Origin: Acidobacteriota bacterium
Lineage (GTDB): Bacteria; Acidobacteriota; Blastocatellia; RBC074
Length of the DNA stretch: 64,000 nucleotides
Assembly: GCA_016196035.1 (NCBI GenBank)
Contig: JACPYM010000034.1
Coordinates: 62,001 to 126,000, forward strand
Reading direction: 5' to 3'
Shown here: one piece after another, positions 35,678-45,770 of the stretch
Position numbering within the stretch: the stretch's first letter is position 1
How the letters are laid out: each line of letters begins with the position of its first letter
The notes under the pieces: generated by a model
What the model was told of the DNA's origin: nothing
Databases searched by the model: none
Seen by the model: only the letters and a program-made list of their open reading frames with translations
Made by a program: the position numbers and the translations under genes

Positions 35678-36169
35678 ATGTTGAAAAGAATTTTCAGACG
35701 TAAGCGCCGTGGCGAACACGGCATGCAATTAATCGAGATGGCCTTCGTCATGCCCGTCCTGATGTTAGTGATGGGTGGGCTGGTCGAACTGTCTTATTAC
35801 TTTTACACCTACTCCACCCTGGCCCGGGCGACCCGCGCCGGGGCGGGCTACATCTCTAGCAAGTCCATGGTTTCCACCGAGACTGACAAAGCCAAAAACC
35901 TGGTGGTTTGCGGCGAACTCAATTCCTGTAGTGGCTTTTCTCCGTTGGTGCCAGGGCTGACAGCGGCGAATGTGAGTGTCACCGTCGCCACGGTGGGGAC
36001 GGATAAACAGGTGACCGTGAAGATCATCAATTACAGCTATACGCCGCTCTTTAAGCTGAATGAGATGAGTTCACTGTTCACCAGTGATACTTCAAAGCAA
36101 ATTGCCTGGAATACCAGCGTCACACAAGTGAACGCCGGGACCACGATGCGCTATGTCGGTGACAGATAG
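35678..36169 (+). CDS. tadE: TadE-like pseudopilin 1
   Basis: A 163-residue protein with the TadE pattern: a short basic leader (RRKRRGEHG), then MQLIEMAFVMPVLMLVMGGL and VELSYYFYTYSTLARATRAG. Cleavage is expected at GEHG-MQLIE with Glu at +5, as for pseudopilins. The extracytoplasmic part is about 110 residues and has one pair of cysteines (VVCGELNSCSGF). It would be matured by TadV. GAGGTGCAAG precedes the ATG. Confidence 0.88.
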   Translation: MLKRIFRRKRRGEHGMQLIEMAFVMPVLMLVMGGLVELSYYFYTYSTLARATRAGAGYISSKSMVSTETDKAKNLVVCGELNSCSGFSPLVPGLTAANVSVTVATVGTDKQVTVKIINYSYTPLFKLNEMSSLFTSDTSKQIAWNTSVTQVNAGTTMRYVGDR

Positions 36170-36179
36170 GAGGAACTTC

Positions 36180-36644
36180 ATGTTTAGGCGAAAAAATCGG
36201 AGTGGCTCAAGCAATACCGAACGCGGGGCGTCTTTCCCTGAATTTGCCATCGGCGGCATGGTCTTTCTCACCGCCGTGTTCGGAATCATTGAATTTAGCC
36301 GTTTGCTCTGGACGCACAATGCCTTGACCGATGCCGTGCGCAAAGGGGCGCGCTATGCCGCGACCACTTCTTCTGCCAATAGCACGGCGGTGAAGAATAT
36401 GGTTGTCTATGGCACCACTGCGGCGGGGGCGGCTGGTAGCGAAGTGGTATTTGGCATCACGACGGCGAACGTCAACGTCGCCTATTCGGCTGGTTACGAC
36501 ACCAAAAACGGCAGCGTCACGGTGAAAGTGACCGGCTTTGCGTTCAGCTTTAATATCCCTTTGGTCGGCGCCACGATCACCCTGCCTGATTATAAGGCGA
36601 CCGTGACCGCCGAAAGCGCTGGCCGTGTGCCAGCCGATATATAA
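36180..36644 (+). CDS. tadE: TadE-like pseudopilin 2
   Basis: A 154-residue protein, starting ten bases after the first TadE. Leader RRKNRSGSSNTERG, then ASFPEFAIGGMVFLTAVFGI and IEFSRLLWTHNALTDAVRKG. Glu at +5 follows the expected G-A cleavage point. ATG 36180 has AGGAGG just upstream. The C-terminal part is a beta-rich domain without cysteines. Confidence 0.88.
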   Translation: MFRRKNRSGSSNTERGASFPEFAIGGMVFLTAVFGIIEFSRLLWTHNALTDAVRKGARYAATTSSANSTAVKNMVVYGTTAAGAAGSEVVFGITTANVNVAYSAGYDTKNGSVTVKVTGFAFSFNIPLVGATITLPDYKATVTAESAGRVPADI

Positions 36645-36927
36645 GGAAGTGAGGAGTGAGACAGCCCCGTCTGTCCTACGTACCGCTCAAGATCGTTGCG
36701 AGCCTGTTTGAGCACGGGGGGCCCGCAGACGGAATAAAAAAGTCCCTTGGGACGCGCGCGATGAAGTTGCACTATTAGTTGCACTATTAATTGTCGGCAG
36801 AAAACCCGCGCTTGGGCCTTCATCGGCCCGGGCGCTGCGCAAAGGTTTTCTTGACAATCGCGTGATAATAGCCGACAAAACGAACTGATTGACCCATAAC
36901 TGCCCGTTCTGATTGATTGAGAGACCC
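36645..36927. other. 283-bp gap between tadE and cpaE genes
   Basis: No gene is supported. A direct duplication of GTTGCACTATTA (36766-36789) and small palindromes (AGACAGCCCCGTCTGT; GTCCCTTGGGAC) occur. Potential internal promoter for the ATPase/platform part of the locus. Confidence 0.4.
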
Positions 36928-38244
36928 ATGAACCACTCACTCACCTTTGTCATTTTTGCCACCGGGCAAGAGACCGCGCAAAATTTGCGGGTCGCTTTGG
37001 CGGCAGACCGCCGCGCCCGCGTGCTGGCAGTCAGCGATGACCCGGAACAGGTCTATGCCGACGTAGTGCGTTGGCGTCCTTCCTCTGTCATCGTGACGCT
37101 GGGCGCGACGCCGGGCCAAGCCTGGTCGTTGTGCGAACGTATCACCGCCGTTTGTCCTGAAACCATCATCGTTTGCGCCTCGCGTAACCCTTCGCCCGAA
37201 CTGATCCTGGCATCCTTACGCGCCGGTGCGCGCGAATTTCTGCGTCTGCCGATTATTGCCGAGGAATTCAAAACCGTCCTTGACCGGACGGCGGAATTCA
37301 GCGCCGGGCGCGCCCAAGGCGCCAAGAAACGGGGGCGGGTGATCAGCATCTTTGCCAGCAAAGGCGGTTGCGGCACCTCTTTCGTCGCGGCGAATCTGGC
37401 GATTGCTCTGCAGGCGCCGACCGTCGTCGTGGATTTGAATCTGCAAGCGGGCGACCTCGACATCTTTTTTGGGATCAAACCCAAATTCTCGATTGCCGAC
37501 CTGGTGGTCAATCGCGCGCGTTTGGACGAAGGTCTGTTGGCCAGTTATCTGGCGCCGCACTCCGCCGAATTGGCGGTCTTACCCGCGCCGCGCAATGCCG
37601 ATGCGGCGGAAGACATCCGGCCTGAACCATTGATGGAAGTGTTGCAGGTGTTGCGCGAACATCACGATTACGTGGTGCTCGACCTGCCGCACACCTTCGA
37701 CGCCAATACGCTGGCCGCGCTGGACAATGCCGACGATATTTTGCTGCTGCTGACCTTGGATATTTTGGCCGTGCGCAGCGCCCAGCGTGCCCTGACGATT
37801 TTTGACCGGCTGGGTTACCAGCGCTCAAAAGTGAAGCTGGTCATCAACAAGTGGAGTAAGCAGAGCAATCTGGAGTTGCGCCACGTTGAACGCTATCTCG
37901 GCGAAAAGATCGCGGGTTTCATCACCAACGATTACGCGGCGGCGATTAACTCGATCAATCTGGGGCAGCCGCTGGCGGGCGGCAGTTACGCTTCGCCCAT
38001 TGTGGCTGAGGTCAAACGGCTGGCCACGGTTTATGGCGCGGCGGCGCCGGAACCTGAGGTCGAGAAGAGCAAAGGCTTCCTGGGTACAATTCTGGGCAAA
38101 CTCAGATTGCCTGGGGCGACCGCTGACAAACCGGCCACGCCACAACCAGCGCGCGGCGGTGTTACGGTGTTACGACCCGCCAACCGTGCTCTGCCTGGGG
38201 CGCCGCCTGAGGTCGCGCAAGAGATGCAGTATCACGTGAAATGA
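36928..38244 (+). CDS. cpaE: CpaE/TadZ-type pilus localisation ATPase
   Basis: A 438-residue protein. The N-terminal 120 residues look like a receiver-type (CheY-like) domain without a phosphoacceptor. Then comes a MinD-like P-loop with deviant Walker A FASKGGCGTSFVAANLAIAL, and VVDLNLQAGDLDIFFGIK as the following segment, with DYVVLDLPHTFDANTLAAL as the switch. CpaE/TadZ proteins place the secretion complex at a cell pole. The C-terminal 60 residues are an alanine/proline-rich tail. ATG 36928, no strong Shine-Dalgarno. Confidence 0.86.
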   Translation: MNHSLTFVIFATGQETAQNLRVALAADRRARVLAVSDDPEQVYADVVRWRPSSVIVTLGATPGQAWSLCERITAVCPETIIVCASRNPSPELILASLRAGAREFLRLPIIAEEFKTVLDRTAEFSAGRAQGAKKRGRVISIFASKGGCGTSFVAANLAIALQAPTVVVDLNLQAGDLDIFFGIKPKFSIADLVVNRARLDEGLLASYLAPHSAELAVLPAPRNADAAEDIRPEPLMEVLQVLREHHDYVVLDLPHTFDANTLAALDNADDILLLLTLDILAVRSAQRALTIFDRLGYQRSKVKLVINKWSKQSNLELRHVERYLGEKIAGFITNDYAAAINSINLGQPLAGGSYASPIVAEVKRLATVYGAAAPEPEVEKSKGFLGTILGKLRLPGATADKPATPQPARGGVTVLRPANRALPGAPPEVAQEMQYHVK

Positions 38245-38584
38245 TGGGAGGCCGGGTGGCTTGACCGCTGGTCAAGAACTCGGCTGGATGGCTCTTTTTG
38301 TAGGTGTGGATTTAGGTGTGAGGTGTCGTCGGAAAAGAGCAGGAGTAGGCAAAATTCAACACTCCCGGTAAGCGGTGACGCCCGTTCTGGGCGGCGTCGC
38401 TACCAGCCTTCCGCCACGACCCCATAACAAATAAACACGCGGCATTGCTTGGTTGCCCCTTACGTTCGGTAAGGTGGCTGGCCAGGGCTGGCTGTAGTGT
38501 TGTCAAACAACGGCCAAAAGCTCGCTCTCCCAAATGGAGCTTGATGGTCGGGGTTCAATCACGGGAATTGAGAGTAGGTGCGTT
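38245..38584. other. 340-bp gap between cpaE and cpaF genes
   Basis: No gene is supported. A perfect 7-bp stem (CTTGACC GCT GGTCAAG, about 38261-38277) follows the cpaE stop by about 16 bases and a TTTTTG stretch comes 20 bases later, a weak terminator at best. The rest contains no obvious feature; a promoter for cpaF may be here. Confidence 0.4.
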
Positions 38585-39955
38585 ATGTCGTTACGCGATA
38601 GACTCAACAACAATACCAGTGCTGCCGTGCCCGGCGCGCAAAATCAGAATGGCGGGCCACACGCCACGCAGTTGAACAGCTCCTTTGCCGATCTGAAATC
38701 CAAACTGCACCGTGAGCTGATCAATCGCATGGATCTGACCAAGATCAATCTCTTGACACCGCAGCAGGTGCATTCGGAAGTTTCACGGCTGGCCAAAGAT
38801 TTACTGGATAACCGCGACATCGCCATTTCGGGTTCCGAGCGCGAGAAATTAATCGAAGAAATTCGCTATGAACTCTTCGGCCTGGGGCCGCTGGAATTGC
38901 TGCTCAGCGATAACACGATTTCTGACATCCTGGTCAATTCGCCGTACAAGATTTATGTCGAACGCGGCGGCAAGCTCGAACGCACAGGCATTACCTTCAA
39001 CGACAATTCCCATGTGATGCGCGTGATCGAACGCATTGTTTCTTCGATTGGCCGCCGCATTGACGAATCGTCGCCGATGGTGGATGCGCGTCTGGCCGAC
39101 GGCTCGCGCGTCAATGCCGTGATCCCGCCGATTGCGCTGGACGGCCCTTGCCTCTCGATTCGACGCTTCAGCAAGAACCCGCTCAAGATGGATGCACTGG
39201 TCGAAAAAGGCGCGCTCAGTTTCGAGATGGCCGAAGTCTTGAAGATGTGCGTCAAGGCCAAGATGAACATCATCATCTCCGGCGGTACTGGCGCTGGTAA
39301 AACGACCCTGCTCAACGCGCTCTCTTCTTACATCCCCGATGATGAGCGCGTTGTCACCATCGAGGACGCCGCCGAATTGGTGCTGCAACAGCCGCACGTC
39401 GTGCGCCTGGAAACACGCCCGAAAAATATCGAAGGCAAAGGCGAAGTCACCTCGCGCGATTGCGTGAAAAACGCCTTGCGTATGCGGCCTGACCGCGTAG
39501 TCATCGGCGAAACGCGCGGCGAAGAGGCGATTGATATGTTGCAGGCCATGAACACCGGCCACGATGGCAGCTTGACCACGATTCACGCAAACAACCCGCG
39601 CGATGCCATGTTGCGTATCGAAACCATGATTCAAATGGCCGGGATGAAACTCACCGAACGCGCCATGCGCCAACAGATCGCCTCGGCGATCAACATCGTG
39701 GTGCAGGCTTCACGGTTAAGCGATGGTTCGCGCCGTGTGACTTATGTTTCTGAAATCAATGGCTTGAATGAGAATGAAGTCATCGTCAATGACATCTTTC
39801 GGTACGAACGCTCCGGCGTGGACGACAAAGGCAAGGTCATCGGCAAACATATCGCCGCAGGTACAAATCCAATCTTGCTGGAAAAGCTGCGCATCGCCGG
39901 TTGCAAGTACAACGAAGAGTGGTTTGTGCGACCGGACGATGATAAAGAGAAATAA
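38585..39955 (+). CDS. tadA: CpaF/TadA pilus secretion ATPase
   Basis: A 456-residue secretion ATPase. The type II/IV pattern is strong: [20 protein letters not shown], Walker [18 protein letters not shown], the Asp box [20 protein letters not shown], and Walker B region [20 protein letters not shown] with [18 protein letters not shown]. It powers Flp polymerisation in the cytoplasm. ATG 38585 is preferred over the upstream one at 38534 because the earlier residues are not typical. It lies upstream of tadB, as usual. Confidence 0.93.
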   Translation: MSLRDRLNNNTSAAVPGAQNQNGGPHATQLNSSFADLKSKLHRELINRMDLTKINLLTPQQVHSEVSRLAKDLLDNRDIAISGSEREKLIEEIRYELFGLGPLELLLSDNTISDILVNSPYKIYVERGGKLERTGITFNDNSHVMRVIERIVSSIGRRIDESSPMVDARLADGSRVNAVIPPIALDGPCLSIRRFSKNPLKMDALVEKGALSFEMAEVLKMCVKAKMNIIISGGTGAGKTTLLNALSSYIPDDERVVTIEDAAELVLQQPHVVRLETRPKNIEGKGEVTSRDCVKNALRMRPDRVVIGETRGEEAIDMLQAMNTGHDGSLTTIHANNPRDAMLRIETMIQMAGMKLTERAMRQQIASAINIVVQASRLSDGSRRVTYVSEINGLNENEVIVNDIFRYERSGVDDKGKVIGKHIAAGTNPILLEKLRIAGCKYNEEWFVRPDDDKEK

Positions 39956-40049
39956 GCGGGGGCTGGTAAGGGTTAAAGCAAAGTCTGGTGCGAGCCAGTC
40001 TCATTGAACTTCGCTTTGAGCGGATGACATTAACCAGAAGGGAACCATA

Positions 40050-41039
40050 ATGCTGCCATTTTTTGTGTTTATCTTTTGCCTGTGCGCCACCTATGGCACG
40101 TATCTGCTGGTGACGCGGAAGACTGCCGAAGACCAAGAGCGCATGGAAAAACGCATGCGCGAAGTTTTACTGGGCTTGGATTCCAGCAGTGGCGGCCCTG
40201 GCGGCGCGGGGCTGGACGTCAATCAAATCCGCCTGGCGCGCGATGAAATCCTGAGCGAAATCCCCAAATTTGACGAAATCTTGCGCAAGATCGAATTCGT
40301 CAAGTGGGTCAAGCAGATGATTGATCAGTCCGATTTGCAACTGACGGTCATGCGTTTGTTTATGTTCTGCGGCCTGGCCGGGCTGTTGGGCATGATGGCG
40401 GTTTCCATGCTGGCGAATTCGTTCCTAGCGGCCATTCTGGCGGGTGTGGTGGCCGCTTGTTTGCCGATGGTGCACGTCTTGTGGAAGCGTAAAAAACGCC
40501 TCGATAAATTCCTGACCGATTTGCCCGACACGCTGGAATTGATGAGCCGCGCGCTCGCCAGCGGTCATGCCTTTACCGAAGCGTTGCACATGATCTCGAA
40601 AGAGATGCCCGACCCCATTGCCACCGAATTTCGCCGCACGTATGAGGAACAAAACCTCGGTCTGTCGGTCAAGATCGCGCTGGAAAATCTGGTTGAACGC
40701 GTGCCCGTGCTCGACCTGAAAATTTGCGTGACGGCCATCATGATTCAGCGTGAAACCGGCGGTAATCTGGCCGAAGTGTTGGAGAAAGTGGCCAGCACCA
40801 TCCGCGACCGCTTCAAGATTCTCGAAGACCTCAACACCCTGACGACTTCGTCGCGCATGTCGGCGAATGTGTTGTGCGCCATGCCGGCGTTCATTGCGTT
40901 GATGGTTTCTTACATCAACCCGACCTATATGCGCGTGCTTTGGACTGAGCCGCTGGGACACAAATTATTGATGGCCGCGGCGGCTTTGCAGCTAACAGGT
41001 ATGATCGTCATTCGCCGCATCATGCAGATCAAGATTTGA
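40050..41039 (+). CDS. tadB: TadB inner-membrane platform protein
   Basis: A 329-residue protein with the TadB layout: N-terminal helix, long cytoplasmic loop, and the T2SSF domain (KRLDKFLTDLPDTLELMSRA, LASGHAFTEALHMISKEM, and MIQRETGGNLAEVLEKVAST) followed by two helices at the C terminus (LCAMPAFIALMVSYINPTYM). It forms the platform with TadC on which TadA acts. AGAAGGGAACC is upstream of the ATG. Confidence 0.9.
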   Translation: MLPFFVFIFCLCATYGTYLLVTRKTAEDQERMEKRMREVLLGLDSSSGGPGGAGLDVNQIRLARDEILSEIPKFDEILRKIEFVKWVKQMIDQSDLQLTVMRLFMFCGLAGLLGMMAVSMLANSFLAAILAGVVAACLPMVHVLWKRKKRLDKFLTDLPDTLELMSRALASGHAFTEALHMISKEMPDPIATEFRRTYEEQNLGLSVKIALENLVERVPVLDLKICVTAIMIQRETGGNLAEVLEKVASTIRDRFKILEDLNTLTTSSRMSANVLCAMPAFIALMVSYINPTYMRVLWTEPLGHKLLMAAAALQLTGMIVIRRIMQIKI

Positions 41040-41213
41040 GGCGGGCGGCTTCTGTCTGGCGCCTGGCCCCGCCTGGCCGTGCCCGCTTGGCAGTTGCAGC
41101 TTGGTTAGGGTAGAGGGCTGTGTCAGCGCAGCCGGCGCTACGTCCACGTGTAGTAACCGATTGTTTCGCGCGGTCTTTGTTGCGACCTGCCGGAAACAAG
41201 CCAAGGAGAAGTT

Positions 41214-42146
41214 ATGTTGTTACCGATCTCAATCTTTGGGTTCGTCATCTTGGGCGCGATGGCTGCCTATTTGGTGTTGCATAAACCGGAACAGTCCGTG
41301 GTTGACCGCTTACAGGATTTAGGCGACCTGGGCGGACGGCTGGTAGACGGCGAAGAGGTGGAGCGGCGCGAAAAAGAATCGCAAGCCGCCGAAGTCGCCA
41401 AGAAATTTGCGCGCGACCTCAATAAAGTCGCGCCGATTTCCGCCGTCGAAGCCAAGAAACTTCAGGTCAAGCTGATGCACGCCGGTTACCGCACGGCCAG
41501 TGCCACGACGACGTTTCGCGCGCTGCAAATGCTCAGCCTGGTTTTGTTTCCCGCGCTCACCGCCGTGGGGATAATGATCGCTGGCAAGACGATGAGCGAT
41601 TCGTTGATGTACCTCGGCGGTGGTTTATTGATCGGTTTTATGCTGCCGGACAAAATTCTCAGTATGAAGGTCAATGGGCGGCAAGACCGGTTGCGCTGTG
41701 GTGTGGCGGACGCGCTCGACTTGTTGGTCGTCTCCGTCGAAGCCGGTTTAGGCTTGAACGCCGCGCTCACCCGCGTGGCCGAAGAAATGAAGTCGGTGCA
41801 TCCCGACATCGCCGAGGAATTCGGCTTGGTGAATACTGAAATCCGCATGGGACGTAATCGTGAGGAAGCCTTGCGCAACTTGGCCGAGCGTTCCGGTGTG
41901 GAAGATTTGCGTAGCCTCTGTGCCATGTTGATTCAAACCGACCGCTTCGGGACTTCGATTGCGCGCGCCATCCGCGTGTATTCGGACGCCCTGCGCACAA
42001 AGCGGCGGCAACGCGCAGAACAGGCCGCTCAGAAGGCTGCGGTGAAGATGCTCTTCCCGCTGGCCGTATTCTTGTTTCCGACGCTCTTCATCATCCTGCT
42101 TGGCCCTTCGGCCATTCAATTGATGCGGACGTTTGGGAACAAGTGA
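41214..42146 (+). CDS. tadC: TadC inner-membrane platform protein
   Basis: A 310-residue T2SSF protein, paralogous to TadB in fold. It has ADALDLLVVSVEAGLGLNAA, LTRVAEEMKSVHPDIAEEF and MLIQTDRFGTSIARAIRVYS, and its final membrane segment KMLFPLAVFLFPTLFIILLG. It starts with two N-terminal helices. Shine-Dalgarno AAGGAG lies before the ATG. It is the last gene of the Tad locus, followed by an intrinsic terminator. Confidence 0.9.
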   Translation: MLLPISIFGFVILGAMAAYLVLHKPEQSVVDRLQDLGDLGGRLVDGEEVERREKESQAAEVAKKFARDLNKVAPISAVEAKKLQVKLMHAGYRTASATTTFRALQMLSLVLFPALTAVGIMIAGKTMSDSLMYLGGGLLIGFMLPDKILSMKVNGRQDRLRCGVADALDLLVVSVEAGLGLNAALTRVAEEMKSVHPDIAEEFGLVNTEIRMGRNREEALRNLAERSGVEDLRSLCAMLIQTDRFGTSIARAIRVYSDALRTKRRQRAEQAAQKAAVKMLFPLAVFLFPTLFIILLGPSAIQLMRTFGNK

Positions 42147-42192
42147 CGACAGGTCAACTCAATCAGTTGATCAATCAGTTCAACCCCGTGGA

Positions 42193-42235
42193 ACCGCTCG
42201 CTGAGGCCTCCAATTTCAGCGGGCGGTATTTTTTT
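42193..42235 (+). terminator. Intrinsic terminator ending the Tad locus
   Basis: A 12-bp stem (ACCGCTCGCTGA at 42193-42204 and TCAGCGGGCGGT at 42216-42227, one G-U-type pair) with a 12-base loop, followed by A and seven Ts (42229-42235). It is 47 bases past the tadC stop. Confidence 0.85.
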
Positions 42236-42252
42236 GCTCAGCCTGGGGTTGT

Positions 42253-43035
42253 TCAGCCAATCCTCGACTCAGCCACCGGCGCGCTGGCCGGTGGCGCCTC
42301 CGCTTTGAAGCCATAGTGTTCATTCACCGGCGCACTGACAATCGCCTGCACCTGTTGCCGCAACGCTTCGACATCATTCTTGCCCAACCCTTTCGTCTCA
42401 ATCGTGTCGTGCATGTAGACGGTGATTTTTGAAGGATAGAGGCGCCAATCGCCCTTCTTGCTGAATTCGTAAGCGCCCACGATGCTCATCGGCGCGATGG
42501 GATAGCCGAACTGAATCGCCATCCGAAAAACGCCGGGATTGAAGGGCAAGACGCTGCCGTCGCGGGTGCGCGAGCCTTCCGCGAACACGATCAAACTCAC
42601 GCCGCTCTCCAGCGACTCACGGGTCAGCTTCATCATCTGTTTGTACTTGCCCAAATCGCCTTCGGGCGGCACAGGCACGTTGCCGAAGCGGCGCATCATC
42701 CAGCCATAGGCCGGCACCTTGAAATGCGATTCGTGCTCCAGCCCGCGCACAAATTGCGGGATGGCCGAATAGATGATGAAGGCGTCCCAAATATCCACGT
42801 GATTGCTGACAAAAAAGCTCGTGCGCGTGCGGTCAAAGCCGGGCGCGTATTTGACCTCGAAATCTATCCCGGCCAAGCGCAGCACATTGCGAAAGAGCCA
42901 GCGTTGCGGCCCATCGTTTTTGCGTGGGTCAATGAAATAGCCCAGCAGCACCAAGGCGCTGCAAACCGGGAAGAAGTGCAGAATGCTGATCGTCCAGATG
43001 AAGATGCTGCGGACGGCGATCCAAAGTTGTTTCAT
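42253..43035 (-). CDS. plsC: 1-acyl-sn-glycerol-3-phosphate acyltransferase (PlsC family)
   Basis: A 260-residue protein with a hydrophobic N-terminal span and the PlsC motifs NHVDIWDAF (NH-x4-D) and [10 protein letters not shown] (the glycerol-binding ExTR-type motif), then [15 protein letters not shown]. It acylates lysophosphatidic acid to phosphatidic acid at the inner membrane. Its 3' end is only 18 bases from the tad terminator, which may serve both strands. Confidence 0.9.
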   Translation of the reverse strand: MKQLWIAVRSIFIWTISILHFFPVCSALVLLGYFIDPRKNDGPQRWLFRNVLRLAGIDFEVKYAPGFDRTRTSFFVSNHVDIWDAFIIYSAIPQFVRGLEHESHFKVPAYGWMMRRFGNVPVPPEGDLGKYKQMMKLTRESLESGVSLIVFAEGSRTRDGSVLPFNPGVFRMAIQFGYPIAPMSIVGAYEFSKKGDWRLYPSKITVYMHDTIETKGLGKNDVEALRQQVQAIVSAPVNEHYGFKAEAPPASAPVAESRIG

Positions 43036-43124
43036 GCGTTGCCGCTCACTTGCGCAGGGAAGTTGTACCGGGAAGCTTTGATTTAATGCTTGGAAGAGGT
43101 CAGGTCAAGCGGGCGCGTGAGTTG

Positions 43125-43190
43125 CAGGGCTTTTGCAAAGTCGTCAGCGCGGCGTCCTTTTCGTGGGTTCGAGGGCTTTGCAAAAAAATC
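43125..43190. repeat. Second copy of the GGGCTTTTGCAAAGTC dispersed element
   Basis: CAGGGCTTTTGCAAAGTCG followed by TCAGCGCG at 43125-43151 repeats the sequence at 13343-13369 with 25 of 27 positions equal. A shorter GGGCTTTGCAAA-type segment follows at about 43173-43184 in the same orientation. The element lies in the 198-base gap between plsC and the next gene. Confidence 0.7.
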
Positions 43191-43233
43191 TGGCGCTGGT
43201 TGAACGCGAGCAGGCCGGACGTGGCACGGCAGT

Positions 43234-45048
43234 TCAATGAATCCGAATGGCTCGGATAGAGCGTCTGAGCGTGATTTCGTTGCCGCTGTTTTCTGCCAGC
43301 ATTTGCACCGCCAGCGTGAGTTTGAGTTGCAGCCGTACTTCCGGCGCTTCGCACTGATTCAGCAGGTTGCGGACGCGGTCGAAATGCTGGCTCGCCAGCA
43401 GCGCGAGCACCGCTCCGAGATTGTGCGGCAAGCCCTGGCCGATACCGTTTACCAGCAATGATTCGCCGTCTCTGTACAAGCCGTTCTGATCGTAGGGGCC
43501 CAGCGTGGCATAAGCGGCGAGGACTTGATTGCCGCGCGCCATGACTGGTTCCAGCAGTTCAAAGGCGCGCTCGGCCTCGAGGCGCGCGTAGACTTGGGCG
43601 ATGGCCGCTTGTGCTTCCATCTGAGCGCGCGTTTCCAGACGGTCGCCCAACAAGGCGCGCGCTTCAGCCAATAATTTTTGCGCAGCGGGCTGGGCATTTT
43701 TCTCGACGGCCTGCGCGGCCCATTGCGTCAGATAAGAAATGCGTTCGCTGATGGGTAGCCGTTGCAGCAAGGTTTGGGCTTCGGCGAATTTCTCTTGCGT
43801 GGTCAGTTGTGCAATGAGTTGCCGGTTCAGGTTCGTCAACGCTTCGTGGCGTTGCTGCGGATCGCTGATATTGTCGTTGATGATTTGGCGGGCCCGCTCA
43901 AGCTCGCCTTTCGCCAGCGACTTATTCGCCGCCTCGGTGTAAAGCCAGGTGCGCTCTTGCGGCGGCGCTTTGGCGGCCAGCGCCGTCAGTTCCGCAGCGG
44001 TTTGCTTTTCGGGCTGATAGGTTTGGTAAGGATCGCGATAGCGCGGCACAGCCTGTTCGAATTGCGCGAGCTTGGCGCGGGCGGCGGCCAGACGGGCGGG
44101 CAAATGCTTTTCAAAGAGCGGCAACATCTGCCGCAGTTGTCCCAATAGATAGCGCGCCGAACCATTCTGTTGTTCGTCGTAGAGGTTGCCGTTGTTCAGC
44201 TTGAGCGCCTGTGTCAGCAGCAGTTCCAGCAACTGCCGGAGTTGCTGGCGGGCAGTTTCGACGCCGGCTTGGTTGGCGCTGGGCGCGGAGTTTGGCTGTG
44301 CCGCAGCATTTTGTACCTCGCTGTTCAGCGTGTTGAGCAGGTTGTTGAGCAGATTGATGGCGTTGCTGTTGGTCAGCCAGTTGGCGCGCTGAAGTTCTTC
44401 GAGCAATTTGTTCAGGAATTGCTCGGCCAGTTGTGGGTCTTTGCTGCGCAGCGCGTGCCAGACGGCCAGAAGCTGGTGGGAAAAGTTGCCATCCTTGAGG
44501 CCTTCCAGCGCGGTTTGCAGGGCCAGTTGCGGGTCTTGCGGGGCGAGGTGGGCCGCCAGTTGCAATTCATAGTCACGCCCTTGCGGATTATCCGGCGCGA
44601 GTGGTTGCGTCGCGCGCAGTGCGCGCAACAACTCTAACGCCAGCTTGACGTCGTGTTCCGCCAGAACTTGAAAAAGTTGCCCGCTCAGTTGATTGACCAG
44701 GTTGGCATGTTGCCAGCGCATGGGGTCATCCGGCGCGGGGGATTGCTGGGCGAATTCAAGCAACTGTGCGACCGCCTGACTGGCTAGGGCCTGTGCGCGT
44801 GTCGCAGCGCGCGGCCACAGCGCCTCCGTCAGGTTAATCTGCAACGCAATGCGGTTTTCGGTCAGCCGCAGCGCCGACAGTTCAGCCAGGCATTCTTCCA
44901 GCAGCACCAGCGCATGTTCAGTTTGTAGCTGGCGCGGTGGCTCTTTTTTGGGGTTTTCTGCGGGCGGTGTTTGCCCCAACAACGCGTGCGGCACAAGCCA
45001 AAGCCAGCCAGCGAAAAACAACCAGCGTGTGGGCCGGGCTAAAATCAT
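43234..45048 (-). CDS. Large secreted helical protein of unknown function
   Basis: A 604-residue protein with a signal peptide (MILARPTRWLFFAGWLWLVP, to about LLGQ). The mature part is almost entirely helical and Leu/Ala/Gln-rich, with TPR- or ARM-like repeats (EFALVLLEECLAELSALRLT is typical; ELERARQIINDNISDPQQRH; FAEAQTLLQRLPISERISYL). No catalytic motif is seen. It may be a scaffold or repeat protein in the periplasm. It stands alone, with a repeat element downstream. Confidence 0.7.
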   Translation of the reverse strand: MILARPTRWLFFAGWLWLVPHALLGQTPPAENPKKEPPRQLQTEHALVLLEECLAELSALRLTENRIALQINLTEALWPRAATRAQALASQAVAQLLEFAQQSPAPDDPMRWQHANLVNQLSGQLFQVLAEHDVKLALELLRALRATQPLAPDNPQGRDYELQLAAHLAPQDPQLALQTALEGLKDGNFSHQLLAVWHALRSKDPQLAEQFLNKLLEELQRANWLTNSNAINLLNNLLNTLNSEVQNAAAQPNSAPSANQAGVETARQQLRQLLELLLTQALKLNNGNLYDEQQNGSARYLLGQLRQMLPLFEKHLPARLAAARAKLAQFEQAVPRYRDPYQTYQPEKQTAAELTALAAKAPPQERTWLYTEAANKSLAKGELERARQIINDNISDPQQRHEALTNLNRQLIAQLTTQEKFAEAQTLLQRLPISERISYLTQWAAQAVEKNAQPAAQKLLAEARALLGDRLETRAQMEAQAAIAQVYARLEAERAFELLEPVMARGNQVLAAYATLGPYDQNGLYRDGESLLVNGIGQGLPHNLGAVLALLASQHFDRVRNLLNQCEAPEVRLQLKLTLAVQMLAENSGNEITLRRSIRAIRIH

Positions 45049-45146
45049 TTTTGACCTCCGGGAAATAGGCGCGCGAGGAATGCGCGCCGTGCGGTTGAGG
45101 AACGCGCACAGTGTAGCGGGCTTGCACGCCGAGGCCGGACGCCAAA

Positions 45147-45689
45147 TTAAAATGGGAAGTCAGCGGCGGCTTTGATGCGCTCGATCTGGCCGCGATGGCG
45201 CTCCATGTGCTCGCCGTAAACGAGCAGCCATTGATAGGGATTCAATTGTCCCACGGCTGGATGCGGGAAAGTTTGCTGCGAGCAATCGCTGGCCGCGAAG
45301 CGTGCGCGCGCGCCTTGAATGTCGGCGTGCGCCTGTTCGATTTTGGCGCCGGAGTCAGCGAGGCTTTGGCCGCCTTTAGGTGTAACACTGTCGGGCGCTT
45401 TGAACCTGGGCAGCGGTTGCCCATCGTCAGTGAGCAAGACGTGTTTCAAATCCAACCCGGCCAGCGGCGGCGCGCCCGCGGCTTCGGCTTGGTTGATGAG
45501 TTTGTAGCCGATGCGCACAAAACCGCTGTTGGTGATGGCGATGTGCTCGACGATTTCGGCAATCGTCCAGGCGTCCGCTGCCGGGCGAAACTGCGTTTGG
45601 GCCTCGTTGAGACCGGCGGTCGCGGCGGCGAAAGCCGTGTGCTCCCGCGCCAACAGGGCATAGATGTCATCCAGACTGTGATAGATCAT
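45147..45689 (-). CDS. DinB-family protein
   Basis: A 180-residue four-helix-bundle protein with WTIAEIVEHIAITNSGFV and YGEHMERHRGQIERI, carrying the histidines that bind the divalent metal in DinB folds. Relatives include mycothiol- and bacillithiol-dependent S-transferases (BstA type); with YtxJ in the same window a thiol-transferase role is possible. Start at 45689 (MIYHSLDDIYALL) has AGGAG on the minus strand. Confidence 0.8.
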   Translation of the reverse strand: MIYHSLDDIYALLAREHTAFAAATAGLNEAQTQFRPAADAWTIAEIVEHIAITNSGFVRIGYKLINQAEAAGAPPLAGLDLKHVLLTDDGQPLPRFKAPDSVTPKGGQSLADSGAKIEQAHADIQGARARFAASDCSQQTFPHPAVGQLNPYQWLLVYGEHMERHRGQIERIKAAADFPF

Positions 45690-45770
45690 TGCGAAGGCTC
45701 CTGATGCTTGATGGTGATAAAACGGATTGCCAACGCAGTTTCGCACAGACGGTTGAGCGACGCCAAACGC

